The notes below the pieces were generated by a model. That model was not told the DNA's origin. It was given only the letters and a program-made list of their open reading frames with translations, and did no database searches. Below, one piece after another: positions 8,653-18,600 of a DNA stretch of 64,000 nt (its first letter is position 1; each line of letters starts with the position of its first letter). The position numbers and the translations under genes are program-made. The DNA comes from Biformimicrobium ophioploci (GTDB taxonomy: Bacteria; Pseudomonadota; Gammaproteobacteria; Pseudomonadales; Cellvibrionaceae): contig NZ_BSYJ01000006.1 in NCBI RefSeq assembly GCF_030270605.1, positions 1-64,000 on the forward strand. Direction: 5' to 3'.

Positions 8653-10446
8653 ATGCCAGGCCCGGAAATCATCGCCGTTTTGATCTTGCTGGCCGTCCTT
8701 ATCGGGCTGCTGATCCTGGAGCCCTTTACCCCGGATGTCAGCGCCATGCTGATACTGATGGCGTTGGGGGCCACCTGCTACCTGCCGTTCCTGCCGAAGC
8801 TTCTGGAGCCCGACCTCCTGTTCAGCGGCTTTTCGAGCCAGGCGGTGGTTGCCCTGGTGGGGATAATGGTGATTGCCAGCGCCATAGACCGGACCGGCAT
8901 ACTGCACCCCCTCGCCCTGTGGATCAGCCGCCTGGGCAAGCAGTCTGCCGCCGCCAAAACCGCACTGCTGAGCCTGGCCACAGGTAGTATTTCCGCCATT
9001 ATCCAGAACCTGGGCGCAGCCGCACTGTGCATGCCGCTGGCTAACCGTATAGCCGCACACGGCAAGATCCCGCTGCAGCAACTCCTGATGCCGATGGGGT
9101 TTGCTGCCATTCTCGGTGGCAGTATCACCATGATTGGTGCCGGCCCGCTGATCCTCCTCAATGATCTGATCCCGCGGGGCATGGAGCCATTCCACCTGCT
9201 CGATGTCGCACCGCTCGGCCTGACCCTGCTACTGAGCGGGCTGGCTTACTGGGCGCTGTTCCACAAATGGCTACTGCCGGAAAAATTGGCCAGCGAAACC
9301 AGCGAGGACATCTATCGGGAAACCTACGGCGTGGACCCCACCTATTCTTACTGGCGCTGGCCGGCGGAGCTGGACCAGATGCCGGTTGGCGAGCTGGAGA
9401 ACCGCTTTGGCTGCCATGTCATCGCTATCGCCACACCACAGATTCGGCTCTCCCCGCACCGTGAAGTATGCATCCCCGGGCGCGCCACCATCGCAGTTCT
9501 CAGCACACCGCAAGAGCTGAAAAAATTGCAGGAACACACCAGCGCTGTGCGACTGAGCGAGCACCTGGAACTGGAAGAGGCACTCTCGCCCGCCAACGCG
9601 GGCTTTGCTGAACTGGTGGTACCACCGGCATCACCACTGATCGGCAACACCATCCGCGAGATCCGTATCCGTCGCAGTTACGGCATCACCCCGCTGGCCA
9701 TTCACCGCGGCGACACGGTGATCAAGTCCAACCTGCGTGACTGCAGCCTGGGGGCCGGCGACAGCATCCTCTGCCACATCCAGTGGATGGACCTGGCCAA
9801 CCTCGAGGAAAGCCGCAACTTTACCGTAATTACTCGCGACTTCCCGCACATTACCAAAATGCCCGAGAAGGCCGGGCTGGCGTGGCTGTGGCTGGCCATT
9901 GGCTTCGGGGCAACGCTGTTTGGGATTGCACCGACAGGCTATGCCCTGTTACTGGCGGCAATTGGCATGGTGGCCAGTGGTATCCTGTCGATGGAAGATG
10001 CCTACCGCGCGATCAGCTGGAAAACCGTCTTTCTCCTGGCCGCCCTGATTCCATTGGGGGTCGCGGTTGCCGACACCGGCACCGCGGAATGGATCGCCAA
10101 CCAGGGCCTCGCACTGCTTGGCAGCGAACCGGCACCCGTACTGATATTCAGCCTGGTGGCATTTGTTGGCGCGGCCCTGGGATTGATGATGTCCAACCTC
10201 GGGGCTGCGGTGGTGCTGGTGCCCCTGGCGGCCCAGCTCGGGGTTTCCAGTGGCGTGGACGCGCGCCTGCTGGTGCTGGTGGCCGCCGTATCCGTTTCGC
10301 ACGTATTTGCCCTGCCCACGCAGCAGGTCAACGCACTGATCATGGGCCCCGGCGGCTTTTCTACCCGGGACTTCATCCGTGCCGGCAGTGGACTCACGCT
10401 GTTGGCGATCGTAATAACGATCGCCTTCGGTGTTGCCTGGGTCTGA
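8653..10446 (+). CDS. SLC13/DASS-family transporter with two TrkA-C domains
   Basis: About 597 residues from the chosen ATG. The N-terminal half has several transmembrane helices (IIAVLILLAVLIGLLILEPF and following) and the family pattern SGFSSQAVVALVGIMV. A cytosolic insert at roughly residues 230-400 contains two RCK/TrkA-C-like modules (for example LVVPPASPLIGNTIREIRIR). The C-terminal half is again membrane-spanning and ends with SVSHVFALPTQQVNALIMGP. This is the layout of SLC13-type permeases (sulfate, dicarboxylate or related anions, sodium-coupled). The ATG at 8653 follows AGGA about 10 nt upstream; a TTG at about 8578 is less likely. The substrate cannot be assigned. Confidence 0.88.
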   Translation: MPGPEIIAVLILLAVLIGLLILEPFTPDVSAMLILMALGATCYLPFLPKLLEPDLLFSGFSSQAVVALVGIMVIASAIDRTGILHPLALWISRLGKQSAAAKTALLSLATGSISAIIQNLGAAALCMPLANRIAAHGKIPLQQLLMPMGFAAILGGSITMIGAGPLILLNDLIPRGMEPFHLLDVAPLGLTLLLSGLAYWALFHKWLLPEKLASETSEDIYRETYGVDPTYSYWRWPAELDQMPVGELENRFGCHVIAIATPQIRLSPHREVCIPGRATIAVLSTPQELKKLQEHTSAVRLSEHLELEEALSPANAGFAELVVPPASPLIGNTIREIRIRRSYGITPLAIHRGDTVIKSNLRDCSLGAGDSILCHIQWMDLANLEESRNFTVITRDFPHITKMPEKAGLAWLWLAIGFGATLFGIAPTGYALLLAAIGMVASGILSMEDAYRAISWKTVFLLAALIPLGVAVADTGTAEWIANQGLALLGSEPAPVLIFSLVAFVGAALGLMMSNLGAAVVLVPLAAQLGVSSGVDARLLVLVAAVSVSHVFALPTQQVNALIMGPGGFSTRDFIRAGSGLTLLAIVITIAFGVAWV

Positions 10447-10472
10447 ACACGGCCGTGCCCGGAATAGCTGAA

Positions 10473-10892
10473 CTAAAACTCTGCTTCTGAATAACCACTT
10501 TCTGCAAGTGCGGCGCGGATGCGCTGCGCTTCAGCCGCAAGTGTTTCAGAATCCGTCTGTTTCTGCAGGGCAAAGTCCAGGTCCGCGATCTCGTTGATCG
10601 GCACCAGATGATAATGGGTGTGCGGCACCTCGATCCCCGCCACCATCACCCCCACCCGCTTCGGCTTGTAGACCGCTTTAAGCGCCTTTGCGATCTTCTG
10701 CGCGACAAGGGTCAGGTGCGTGGCCGTGGCCTCCGGCACATCGTCCCAGTGATCCACCTCTTCCTTCGGGATCACCAGGCAGTGTCCCGGCTTGATCGGC
10801 GCGATCGTCATGAAAGCGACAACCTTGTCATCTTTCCAGATAAAATGCCCCGGCAAATCGCCATTGATGATTTGGGTAAAAATAGACGCCAT
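10473..10892 (-). CDS. HIT family nucleotide-binding hydrolase
   Basis: About 139 residues from MASIFTQIINGDL. The histidine-triad motif HTHYHLVP is present near residue 98, and the N-terminal IINGDLPGHFIWKDD and 'KPGHCLVIPKEEVDHW' are typical of HINT/HIT proteins that act on nucleoside phosphoramidates or dinucleotides. The start at 10892 follows GGGAAG; an upstream ATG at 10964 would add an atypical leader. It stands alone and converges on the SLC13 gene. Exact substrate unknown. Confidence 0.9.
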   Translation of the reverse strand: MASIFTQIINGDLPGHFIWKDDKVVAFMTIAPIKPGHCLVIPKEEVDHWDDVPEATATHLTLVAQKIAKALKAVYKPKRVGVMVAGIEVPHTHYHLVPINEIADLDFALQKQTDSETLAAEAQRIRAALAESGYSEAEF

Positions 10893-11252
10893 TAAAACTT
10901 CCCGTTTTCGTGTAGTTACATGCTGGCCAATAGTATCTACTTCCGGCGTACAGGCAATCCCCACGATTTTGCACTGACGGATACCGCGGCATATGTCGCG
11001 TCATGTCACATTCAAGCGTGCAATTTCTGTGGGAAATTTCTGCAGCCCTGTGCGAAAGCAGTCGGAAACTGGCGTATGAATAGACCAATTGGCCTAAAGT
11101 CGTGGAAGTTTGTGTCAAAGTCACTTCGGCGCCATTGGCAGCCACTGCAACTTGACCTAATCTCCTCGCAACCGAAGCGGCATCGGTGCAAACGCACCAA
11201 ATCAGCCGCGAAGGCCATAACTATAAATCTATGCATCTTCGGGGGAAGATAA
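10893..11252. other. Gene-free stretch between HIT gene and globin-like gene
   Basis: This 360-bp region holds divergent promoters. I see no credible coding frame. It contains GGTGCAAACGCACC (11185-11198), a TTGACCTAA copy (11152-11160) and CCTAAAG at about 11093. These resemble elements upstream of the 654-1802 gene and the SLC13/GIN-domain divergent pair. Confidence 0.5.
11185..11198. promoter_or_regulatory. Perfect 5-bp inverted repeat, operator-like
   Basis: GGTGC-AAAC-GCACC is a palindrome 55-68 nt upstream of the globin-like gene. The first ten bases and the trailing AGCCG match the element at 1871. It could be an operator or a short hairpin; no regulator gene is adjacent. Confidence 0.3.
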
Positions 11253-11612
11253 ATGGAAAGCCTGCTGGAAAACGTCGGCGGCCCGGAAGCCATCGACCAG
11301 ACCGTTGGAAAATTCTATCAAGCTGTTGGCCGCCACCTGTGCGAGGAAGACACAACTGAACACTCAAAACAGCAGTCGCGCCAGTCCAAGTTCCTGATTC
11401 ACGCACTGTCACCTCCGTCCGACAAACTGCACCGTGAACGCGCAGGTTTTCTCGCCAGAGGCCTGAACCCTTTCCTGTTCGATGCGCTTCTGGAATACCT
11501 GGAGGGCTTCTTCATCGAGCGCGGCGTATGCGCCGACAGGAGCAGCCGCATTATCGACAGGATCACTGCACTTTTCTACGCGGAGGAACAGCGCCTCGCC
11601 ATGGCCTCCTGA
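11253..11612 (+). CDS. Truncated-globin-like protein lacking the usual proximal histidine
   Basis: This 119-residue protein follows the pattern of group 1/2 truncated globins. LLENVGGPEAIDQTVGKFYQ matches the typical A/B-helix start; QSRQSKFLIHAL matches the E-helix region; ARGLNPFLFDALLEYLEGFF matches the F-G-H region. In my alignment by eye the residue at the proximal histidine position (normally in an AHxGLxI context) is phenylalanine (in AGFLARGL). Heme binding is therefore doubtful unless a nearby His (for example KLHRER) substitutes. The ATG follows GGGGGAAG at ideal spacing. The gene is alone and converges on a CDF transporter. Globin relationship is an inference from pattern, not a search. 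Confidence 0.6.
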   Translation: MESLLENVGGPEAIDQTVGKFYQAVGRHLCEEDTTEHSKQQSRQSKFLIHALSPPSDKLHRERAGFLARGLNPFLFDALLEYLEGFFIERGVCADRSSRIIDRITALFYAEEQRLAMAS

Positions 11613-11631
11613 CGGAGGCCGGTTTAACAGA

Positions 11632-12537
11632 CTAGTCCCTCAGGTCTGGCTCGAAAAAGAGCCAGGCCACCTCCGGAAAGCGGCCCTTGAATGCCTTTTC
11701 TATTTCATTGATCGATTCGATCATCGAAACATCATCCGGGTGCCTGGCCATCCTCGCCTTGATCGCCACCATGACATCCGTGCCCATGTGCAAGGTTCTC
11801 AGGTTTAACACCGCATCCACCTGCTGCTGCGCCTGCAGGAACGCCAGCATTTCCTTGCGTACCGGTTTTTCGACCCCCTGCCCAACAAGCAGGTCCTTGA
11901 CCTCCTTCGCGAGGAATACCGCCACCAGTACCAGCACTGTGCCGATTGCGATACTGCCCATGGCATCGTAGCGCGGCTCGCCGGTAATCCAGCTGGCCGC
12001 CACCGCGATGATCGCCAGGGAAAGCCCCAGCAATGCCGCGAGGTCTTCGGCAAAGATCACAATCAACTCACTCTGGCGCGATTCCCGAAACCAGCGTAAC
12101 AGGCTCCGTTCACCGCGCACCTTATTGATTTCCCGGATACAGCCAAACAGCGCAGCGCCCTCCGCGAAGAGCGCGAATACCAGTACCCCGAGCGCCAGTG
12201 CAGGCATACGCAATGGCTCATGCGCCTGAAGCTTGTGTATGCCTTCATTTATGGAGAACAGGCCGCCCATAGAAAACAGCAGGATCGCGACGATAAAGGA
12301 CCAGAAATAAATCTCCTTGCCCGAGCCCAAGGGAAACTCATCGGAGGGGGGATGTTTGGCTTTACTGAGCCCCAGCAACAGCAGCGCCTGATTGCCGCAA
12401 TCTGCCAGCGAATGAACCGCCTCGGCCAGCAGGGATCCAGACCCGGTCACGAACGCGGCAACGGCCTTGACCACGGTAATGGCCCCATTGGCCGACAGGG
12501 CATAGAAAATACTCTTCTTGGAATCTGCTCCCGCCAC
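11632..12537 (-). CDS. Cation diffusion facilitator (CDF) family transporter
   Basis: About 301 residues. Transmembrane segments start at residue 8 (IFYALSANGAITVVKAVAAF), with the metal-site helix HSLADCGNQALLLLGL, and further helices at FWSFIVAILLF and LALGVLVFALFAEGAAL. A C-terminal cytosolic domain (NLRTLHMGTDVMVAIKARM) fits the CDF metal-sensing domain. These proteins export Zn, Fe, Co or related divalent metals by proton antiport. I choose GTG at 12537 because AAGG lies 7 nt upstream and homologs typically start 'M-A-G-x-S-K-K'; a TTG at 12570 would add 11 residues. The first Asp of the family signature (HSLxD) is retained; metal specificity cannot be told. Confidence 0.88.
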   Translation of the reverse strand: MAGADSKKSIFYALSANGAITVVKAVAAFVTGSGSLLAEAVHSLADCGNQALLLLGLSKAKHPPSDEFPLGSGKEIYFWSFIVAILLFSMGGLFSINEGIHKLQAHEPLRMPALALGVLVFALFAEGAALFGCIREINKVRGERSLLRWFRESRQSELIVIFAEDLAALLGLSLAIIAVAASWITGEPRYDAMGSIAIGTVLVLVAVFLAKEVKDLLVGQGVEKPVRKEMLAFLQAQQQVDAVLNLRTLHMGTDVMVAIKARMARHPDDVSMIESINEIEKAFKGRFPEVAWLFFEPDLRD

Positions 12538-12772
12538 CAGCGCACCTTCAATAACAGACCAGAGGTTCAACCATCAATTAACTATAGCCAGCAGGTAGCG
12601 GCTCAGTTTGACTGCCCCACCGCCAACCATGGTCCCGCAGGCCGTGGCTGACCGGCCCTCCCTTGCCCGCAACACTGAGACTGATACAATGCACGGCCTT
12701 TCGGTCAAAAAACGCCCACAGAATCAATGACTTTTCCCGGGCAGGCCAGCTATTTAACAGGAACCCTGATAC

Positions 12773-13237
12773 ATGAATATTGCCGATAACAGCGTCGTTG
12801 AAATCCACTACACCCTGACCGATTCCGAGGGCGAGAAGATCGATTCCTCCGAGGGCGGTGAGCCGCTCAAGTTCCTGCAGGGTGCCGGCAACATCATTCC
12901 GGGCCTGGAGCGCGAAATGCTGGGCAAGGCCGTTGGCGACAAATTCCAGGTTGTGATCGCCCCGCAGGATGGCTACGGAGAGACTAACCCGCAGTTGATC
13001 CAACAGATGCCAGCCTCCGCCTTCCAGGGCGTTGACAAGCTGGAAGTGGGCATGGTTTTCCACGCCCAGAACAGCGGCGGCCAGCCAATCCAGGTGGAAA
13101 TCATTGATATTGAAGGCGACAACGTCACTATCAACGGCAACCACCCGCTGGCCGGCGTAGAGCTGCACTTCAGCATCGAAGTGGTTTCCGTGCGCGAAGC
13201 CAGTGACGACGAAGTCAGCCACGGCCACGCACACTAA
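12773..13237 (+). CDS. slyD: FKBP-type peptidyl-prolyl isomerase, SlyD type
   Basis: A 154-residue protein with the SlyD layout: a split FKBP domain (VVEIHYTLTDSEGEKIDSS and the LHFSIEVVSV end) with an insert-in-flap domain (residues about 65-125). It catalyses proline isomerisation and chaperones folding; SlyD also handles Ni in hydrogenase maturation. The C-terminal metal-binding tail is minimal here (VSHGHAH, three histidines), far shorter than the His/Cys-rich tail of E. coli SlyD. It is monocistronic. Confident at family level. Confidence 0.9.
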   Translation: MNIADNSVVEIHYTLTDSEGEKIDSSEGGEPLKFLQGAGNIIPGLEREMLGKAVGDKFQVVIAPQDGYGETNPQLIQQMPASAFQGVDKLEVGMVFHAQNSGGQPIQVEIIDIEGDNVTINGNHPLAGVELHFSIEVVSVREASDDEVSHGHAH

Positions 13238-13455
13238 GTTGTGGCCCCTGTCAGGGCTGCTCTGCCGGCCCTGACACACTCGCCTTTTTCCGCTCCGCTC
13301 TCTCCGCTCCGTTTTTGTACCTTCCGCCCCCCGCCACGCGCCATCCGCCGCATGCCCCTTGGCAGCCCGTTAAAAGTCCGTAGACTGTGTCGCGAATAAC
13401 GACATTTGTTGTGACCAATTTCTTCACGACAGTCGCCGACTACGAGAGACGAAAC

Positions 13456-15621
13456 ATGAAAAAAACATTACTGGCCAGTGCAGTCAGCGCCTTTGTGCTG
13501 CTCGGCTGTACAGAAAAGAACCAGAGCCCAGAGGCCGGCCTTTCCGATGCCAAGCCGGAAATCCAGGAGATCGAGAGTGCCACCGCTGCCGAGGTTAACC
13601 CGCTGCTGACCGAGTGGAAGACCGATTTCGGCGTACCGCCGTTCAACCTGATCCAGGACAGCCATTACGAGCCGGCGTTCGAGGCCGCCTTTGAAGCGCA
13701 CAAGGCGGAAATTGCAGAAATTCTCGCCGATACGGCCGAACCGACCTTCGCCAATACCATCGAGGCACTGGAACGGTCCGGCAGCAGCCTGACCCGCGTC
13801 AGCAACGTCTTCTACGCAGTAAACGGCGCCCACAGTAACGATGTGATCCGCGACGTGGCCAAGCGTATCGCACCGAAAATGTCAGCGCACCTCAGCGACA
13901 TCACCCTGAATGAAGCGCTGTTCAAGCGAGTCAACGCCGTCTACCAGCAGTCGAAAGACCTGGGCCTGAACGCAGAGCAGACCCGCCTGCTGGAAAACAC
14001 CTATAAGCAGTTCGTGCGCGCCGGTGCCAATCTGTCCGAAACCGACAAGCAGCGTGTGCGGGAAATCGATTCCCGCCTCTCTGAACTGTCACAGCAGTTC
14101 GGCCAGAACGTGCTCAAGGAAACCAACGAATTTATTGTGATCGTTGACAAGCTCGAGGATATCGAAGATCTGCCGCAGAGCCTGATCAATGCCGCTGCCG
14201 ACCTCGCGGCCAAGAACGACGCCGAGGGCAAGTGGGCATTCAACCTGGCCCGCCCGAGCATCAACCCGGTGCTGCAGTATTCCTCCAACCGCGAGCTGCG
14301 CAAGAAGCTGTTTGAAGGCTACGCAATGCGCGGCAACAACGGCAATGCAGAAGACAACAAGGCCATCGCCAGTGAGATGGCAGCGCTGCGTGTCGAACGC
14401 GCCAACATCATGGGCCACGACAACCACGCATCCTTTGTTCTCGAGCGCAACGTAGCCGAGAACCCGGAGAACGTGATGGGCCTGCTGGACAAGATCTGGC
14501 CGGCCGCGCTGCAGAAGGCCGAGCTGGAAGCCGCTGACCTGCAAGCTGCGCTCAAGGCCGACACGGGTGAAACCGACCTGCAGGGCTGGGACTGGCGCTA
14601 CTACACCGAGAAGGTGCGCAAGGCCAAGTACGACCTGGACGAGAACGAGCTGCGTCCGTACTTTGAGGTCAACATCGTTCGCGATGGTGTATTCGATACC
14701 GCCAACAAACTGTTCGGCCTGACCTTTACCGAGCGCAACGACCTGCCCAAGTGGCACGAGTCCCAGCAGGTATTTGAGGTCAAGGAAGCCAACGGTGACC
14801 ACATCGGCATCGTGTACTTCGATTACTTTGCCCGTGACTCCAAGCGCGGCGGGGCCTGGATGAATCACCTGCGCAAGCAGTCCAACCTGGACGGCTACGT
14901 GCACCCGATCGTCACCAACAACTTCAACTACCCGCCGGCGAGCGAGGGTTCCCCGTCACTGCTCAGCCTGTCGGAAGCGGAGACCTTCTTCCACGAGTTC
15001 GGCCACGCCCTGCACGGCCTCCTGTCTGACGTTACCTACGAATCCCTGTCTGGCACATCAACGCCGCGTGACTTCGTGGAGTTCCCGTCCCAGGTGTTCG
15101 AAAACTGGATGACCAAACCGGAAGTACTGAAAGGTTTTGCCAAGCACTACGAGACCGGCGAGCCGATCCCGGATGCGCTGATCGAGAAGATCAACAAGGC
15201 AAGTCAGTTCAACCAGGGCTTTGCCACGGTCGAGTACCTCGGCGCGGCACTGCTGGACATGTCCTGGCACACACTGGAATCCACCGACAAGCCGGATGCA
15301 CTGGCACTGGAAGAAGCGGCGATGGCCCGTATCGGCATGATTGACGAGATCATCCCGCGCTATCGCAGCACCTACTTTAACCACATCTTCGCCGGTGGTT
15401 ATAGCTCGGGTTACTACTCCTACATCTGGTCCGAGATCATGGATGCCGACGCATTCGCGGCTTTCGAGGAAACCAGCCTTTTCGACCAGGAAACCGCGCA
15501 GAAGTACCGCGAGCATATCCTGAGCAAGGGTGGCACCAAGCCGGGTATGGACCTGTATATTGATTTCCGAGGGCGCAAGCCGGAAATCAAGCCGCTGCTG
15601 GTCAAGCGCGGCCTGGAGTAA
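13456..15621 (+). CDS. M3-family metallopeptidase lipoprotein (oligopeptidase A/Dcp type)
   Basis: About 721 residues. The N-terminus is a lipoprotein signal (MKKTLLASAVSAFVLLGC), so it is probably anchored to the outer or inner membrane facing the periplasm. The catalytic zinc motif HEFGHALHGL is at about residue 513, followed downstream by the third zinc ligand region (PRDFVEFPSQVFENW). This matches thimet-type M3 oligopeptidases such as Dcp, which cleave short peptides. The start at 13456 is preferred to 13387 because it places the lipobox at residues 15-18. A strong terminator follows. A role in periplasmic peptide processing is inferred from location. Confidence 0.92.
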   Translation: MKKTLLASAVSAFVLLGCTEKNQSPEAGLSDAKPEIQEIESATAAEVNPLLTEWKTDFGVPPFNLIQDSHYEPAFEAAFEAHKAEIAEILADTAEPTFANTIEALERSGSSLTRVSNVFYAVNGAHSNDVIRDVAKRIAPKMSAHLSDITLNEALFKRVNAVYQQSKDLGLNAEQTRLLENTYKQFVRAGANLSETDKQRVREIDSRLSELSQQFGQNVLKETNEFIVIVDKLEDIEDLPQSLINAAADLAAKNDAEGKWAFNLARPSINPVLQYSSNRELRKKLFEGYAMRGNNGNAEDNKAIASEMAALRVERANIMGHDNHASFVLERNVAENPENVMGLLDKIWPAALQKAELEAADLQAALKADTGETDLQGWDWRYYTEKVRKAKYDLDENELRPYFEVNIVRDGVFDTANKLFGLTFTERNDLPKWHESQQVFEVKEANGDHIGIVYFDYFARDSKRGGAWMNHLRKQSNLDGYVHPIVTNNFNYPPASEGSPSLLSLSEAETFFHEFGHALHGLLSDVTYESLSGTSTPRDFVEFPSQVFENWMTKPEVLKGFAKHYETGEPIPDALIEKINKASQFNQGFATVEYLGAALLDMSWHTLESTDKPDALALEEAAMARIGMIDEIIPRYRSTYFNHIFAGGYSSGYYSYIWSEIMDADAFAAFEETSLFDQETAQKYREHILSKGGTKPGMDLYIDFRGRKPEIKPLLVKRGLE

Positions 15622-15637
15622 TTATTCCGGACCGGAC

Positions 15638-15670
15638 AAAAAACGGGGGCTCGTAGCCCCCGTTTTTTTT
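15638..15670. terminator. Strong terminator between convergent genes
   Basis: A 9-bp stem ACGGGGGCT / AGCCCCCGT with a 3-nt loop is flanked by A6 and T8 runs, so it can stop transcription from both the peptidase gene (plus) and the efflux permease gene (minus). Confidence 0.92.
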
Positions 15671-15687
15671 GATTGATAGCAGCGCGG

Positions 15688-18600
15688 TTACTCCGGTGCC
15701 GGGGTTGGCCCGCCATGCACCTTTTCCCGCAACGCCTGCACCATCTTGAAGAAGATCGGCACCAGTAGCGTGCCCGCAATACAGGCCATGATGGTACCGC
15801 CAAATACCGCAAGGCCCAGCGACACCCGACTGGCGGCACCTGCCCCACTGGCAATCACCAGCGGCAATACACCCACCACAAAACTGATACTGGTCATTAC
15901 CACCGGCCGGAAGCGCAGCTTGGCCGCGGTAACGGTGGCATCGTGCAGGGATTGCTTCTGCACCTCCCGCTGGGACTTGCCGAATTCAACAATGAGAATC
16001 GCCGTCTTGGACGCAAGCCCGATCAATAGCACCAGCCCGATCTGCCCGTACAGGCTCAGGGGCTCCACCCCCACCTGCAGCGCGATAAGTGCCCCGACAA
16101 TCGCGATCGGCACGGAAAGAATGATCGCAAACGGTGTCAAGAAGGACTCGTACAGTGCCGCCAGGAACAGGTAGGTAAATATCAGTGACAGGAATAGCGC
16201 AATCACCGCCGCATTGCCGGCCTTGCGCTCCTCAAAGCTGGAGTTGGACCACTCATACTTGTAGCCCTCCGGCAGCGTGGTACCCGCAACCCGTTCCAAT
16301 GCCGCCATGGCATCACCCGAACTGTAGCCGCCTGCCATATTGGGACCGCCGCGAATCATCGCTGCGTCATAGGTATTATGCCGGTCCAGTATGTCCGAGC
16401 CACGGCTCGCTTCGGTTGTCAGCACCGCACTGATCGGTACCTGCTCGCCCTTGGCATTGGTTACATAGATGCTGTTCAGATCATCCTCATCCTGGCGGAA
16501 ACGGGAGTCTGCCTGCACCATTACCTTGAAAGTCTTGTTGTAGAGGTTGAAGTCATTGACATAGAGGGCGCCCAGGTGAGTCTGTAGCGCCAGGAAAATG
16601 TCGGAAATACTGACACCCAGGGTCTTGGCCTTTACCCGATCGATATTCAGCTGTATCTGCGGAGAACTCGCCCTGAAGGTAGAAAATGCCCGCGTAATCT
16701 CGGGCTGACGCGAAGCTTCCGCGCTGAATAACTCAACCACTTCCGCCAGGCTCTGCGCCCCCCTTCCCTGTGTATCTTCCAGCATGAAGGAGAAACCAGC
16801 CATCGCACCCAACCCGGGGATGGCAGGCGCGCCGAATACCAGCATCTGCGCTTCCGGCATCTGCGCGAACTGTGCCTGGTATTTTTTCTGTAGCGCAAAC
16901 TGGTGCGTCTCCGGCGATTTGCGCTCGTGCCAGTGTTTCAATTTTGCAATCACCATGCCGGCATTTGGCAAAATTGCACCACTGATCAAGCCGACCCCGT
17001 TAACGGAAATGACCTTATCGATCGCCGGATCTGCTTTCAATGCATCGGCTATCTCATCCATGACCTTTTCGGTCCGATTCAGCGAGGCTGCCTCCGGCAG
17101 GGTTACATCCACCATGAAGAACCCTTTGTCCTCGTCCGGAATAAAACTGGCGGGTGTCATCTTGAACAGGAATACCAATGCTGCGAAAAGCGCAACAATG
17201 ATCGCGAAACTTATCACAAGGTGCCGCGCCATCCAGTCCACCAGGCTCACGTAACCCGACGCCACCCGGTTGAACACCGCATTGAAACCGCGGATGACCA
17301 GGTTGGGCTTGTGATGGCCGGGTTTCAGGATAATGGATGCAAGTGCCGGGCTCAGCGTCAGCGCATTGACCATCGAGATCAGCACCGAAACCACCAGCGT
17401 GGTACCAAACTGGCCAAACATCCTGCCGGTCATACCCGGCAGTAACATCGTCGGCCCGAATACAGCGGCGAGGACCATGGAAGTGGCAAAGATCGGCCCG
17501 GCCACTTCCTTCATCGCCTTCGAAGTCGCCTCCCGTGGAGATAGCCCCTCCTCTTCCATGATGCGTTCGACATTTTCCACCACGATGATCGCATCATCCA
17601 CCACCACACCAATTGCCAGAATAAGGGCAAACAGCGTTACAGTGTTCACCGTCATACCAAGGGCATAAAGTACCGCAAGGGTACCGATGATCGACACCGG
17701 TACTGCAATCGTCGGTATCAGGGCGGCTCTGGCATTCCCGAGGAACAGATAGGTAACAAACACCACCAGTGCAATTGTGAAGAACAGCGTGTGTACGGTT
17801 TCTTCCAGCGAAGCAGAGATAAACTCCGTTGTATCATGACCGATGTCATACTCGAGGCCTTCAGGAAAGTACTGGGACAATTCCTGCATTTTCTCCTTGA
17901 CGGCCTCTGCCACGTTCAACGCATTCGCATCGGAAAGCTTGTAGATCGCCAGTACAACACCGGGCCGGTTATTGTATTCACCGAATCCTCTATAGGAAAA
18001 AGCACCCAGCTCTATCCGCGCCACGTCGCGCATGCGGATGACCGCACCGCCCTCCCCTGCACGCAGAACGATGTCTCCGAACTCTTCCTCAGTTACCAGG
18101 CGGCCTTTGGTCCTGAGCACGTACTGGAACTGGGTATCCTCTGGTGCCGGCTGACCGCCAAGCTGGCCCACCGCCGCCTGGACATTCTGCTCCTTGATTG
18201 CCGCGATGACCTGGTTGACCGATATTTCCCGCTTGGCCATTTTTATCGGGTCAAGCCACACGCGCATACCGTAATCCAGCGCACCGATAACTCGCGCCTC
18301 ACCAACCCCGGCAACCCGCGCCAGCTCATTCTTCACATTCAGGGAGGCGTAATTGGAAAGGAAAATACCGTCGTAACGATCATCCGGGGAAAGCAGGTTG
18401 ACAACCATCAACATATCGGACGAGCGCTTTCTTACCTTGATACCGCGTTTCACAACCTCTGGCGGCAGCAGCGGCTCCGCCAGTGCCACGCGGTTCTGGA
18501 CGTCGACCTGCGCCATGTCATCATCAACGCCGATGTCAAAGGTAACTGTGAGGTTATAGCTGCCATCACTGGACGACTTCGAGGTCATGTAAACCATGCC

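Noticed and set aside
12578-13279. Open frame of about 233 codons on the minus strand
   Set aside because: Antisense to slyD; the plus-strand frame has the FKBP pattern and a start with spacing to a ribosome site.
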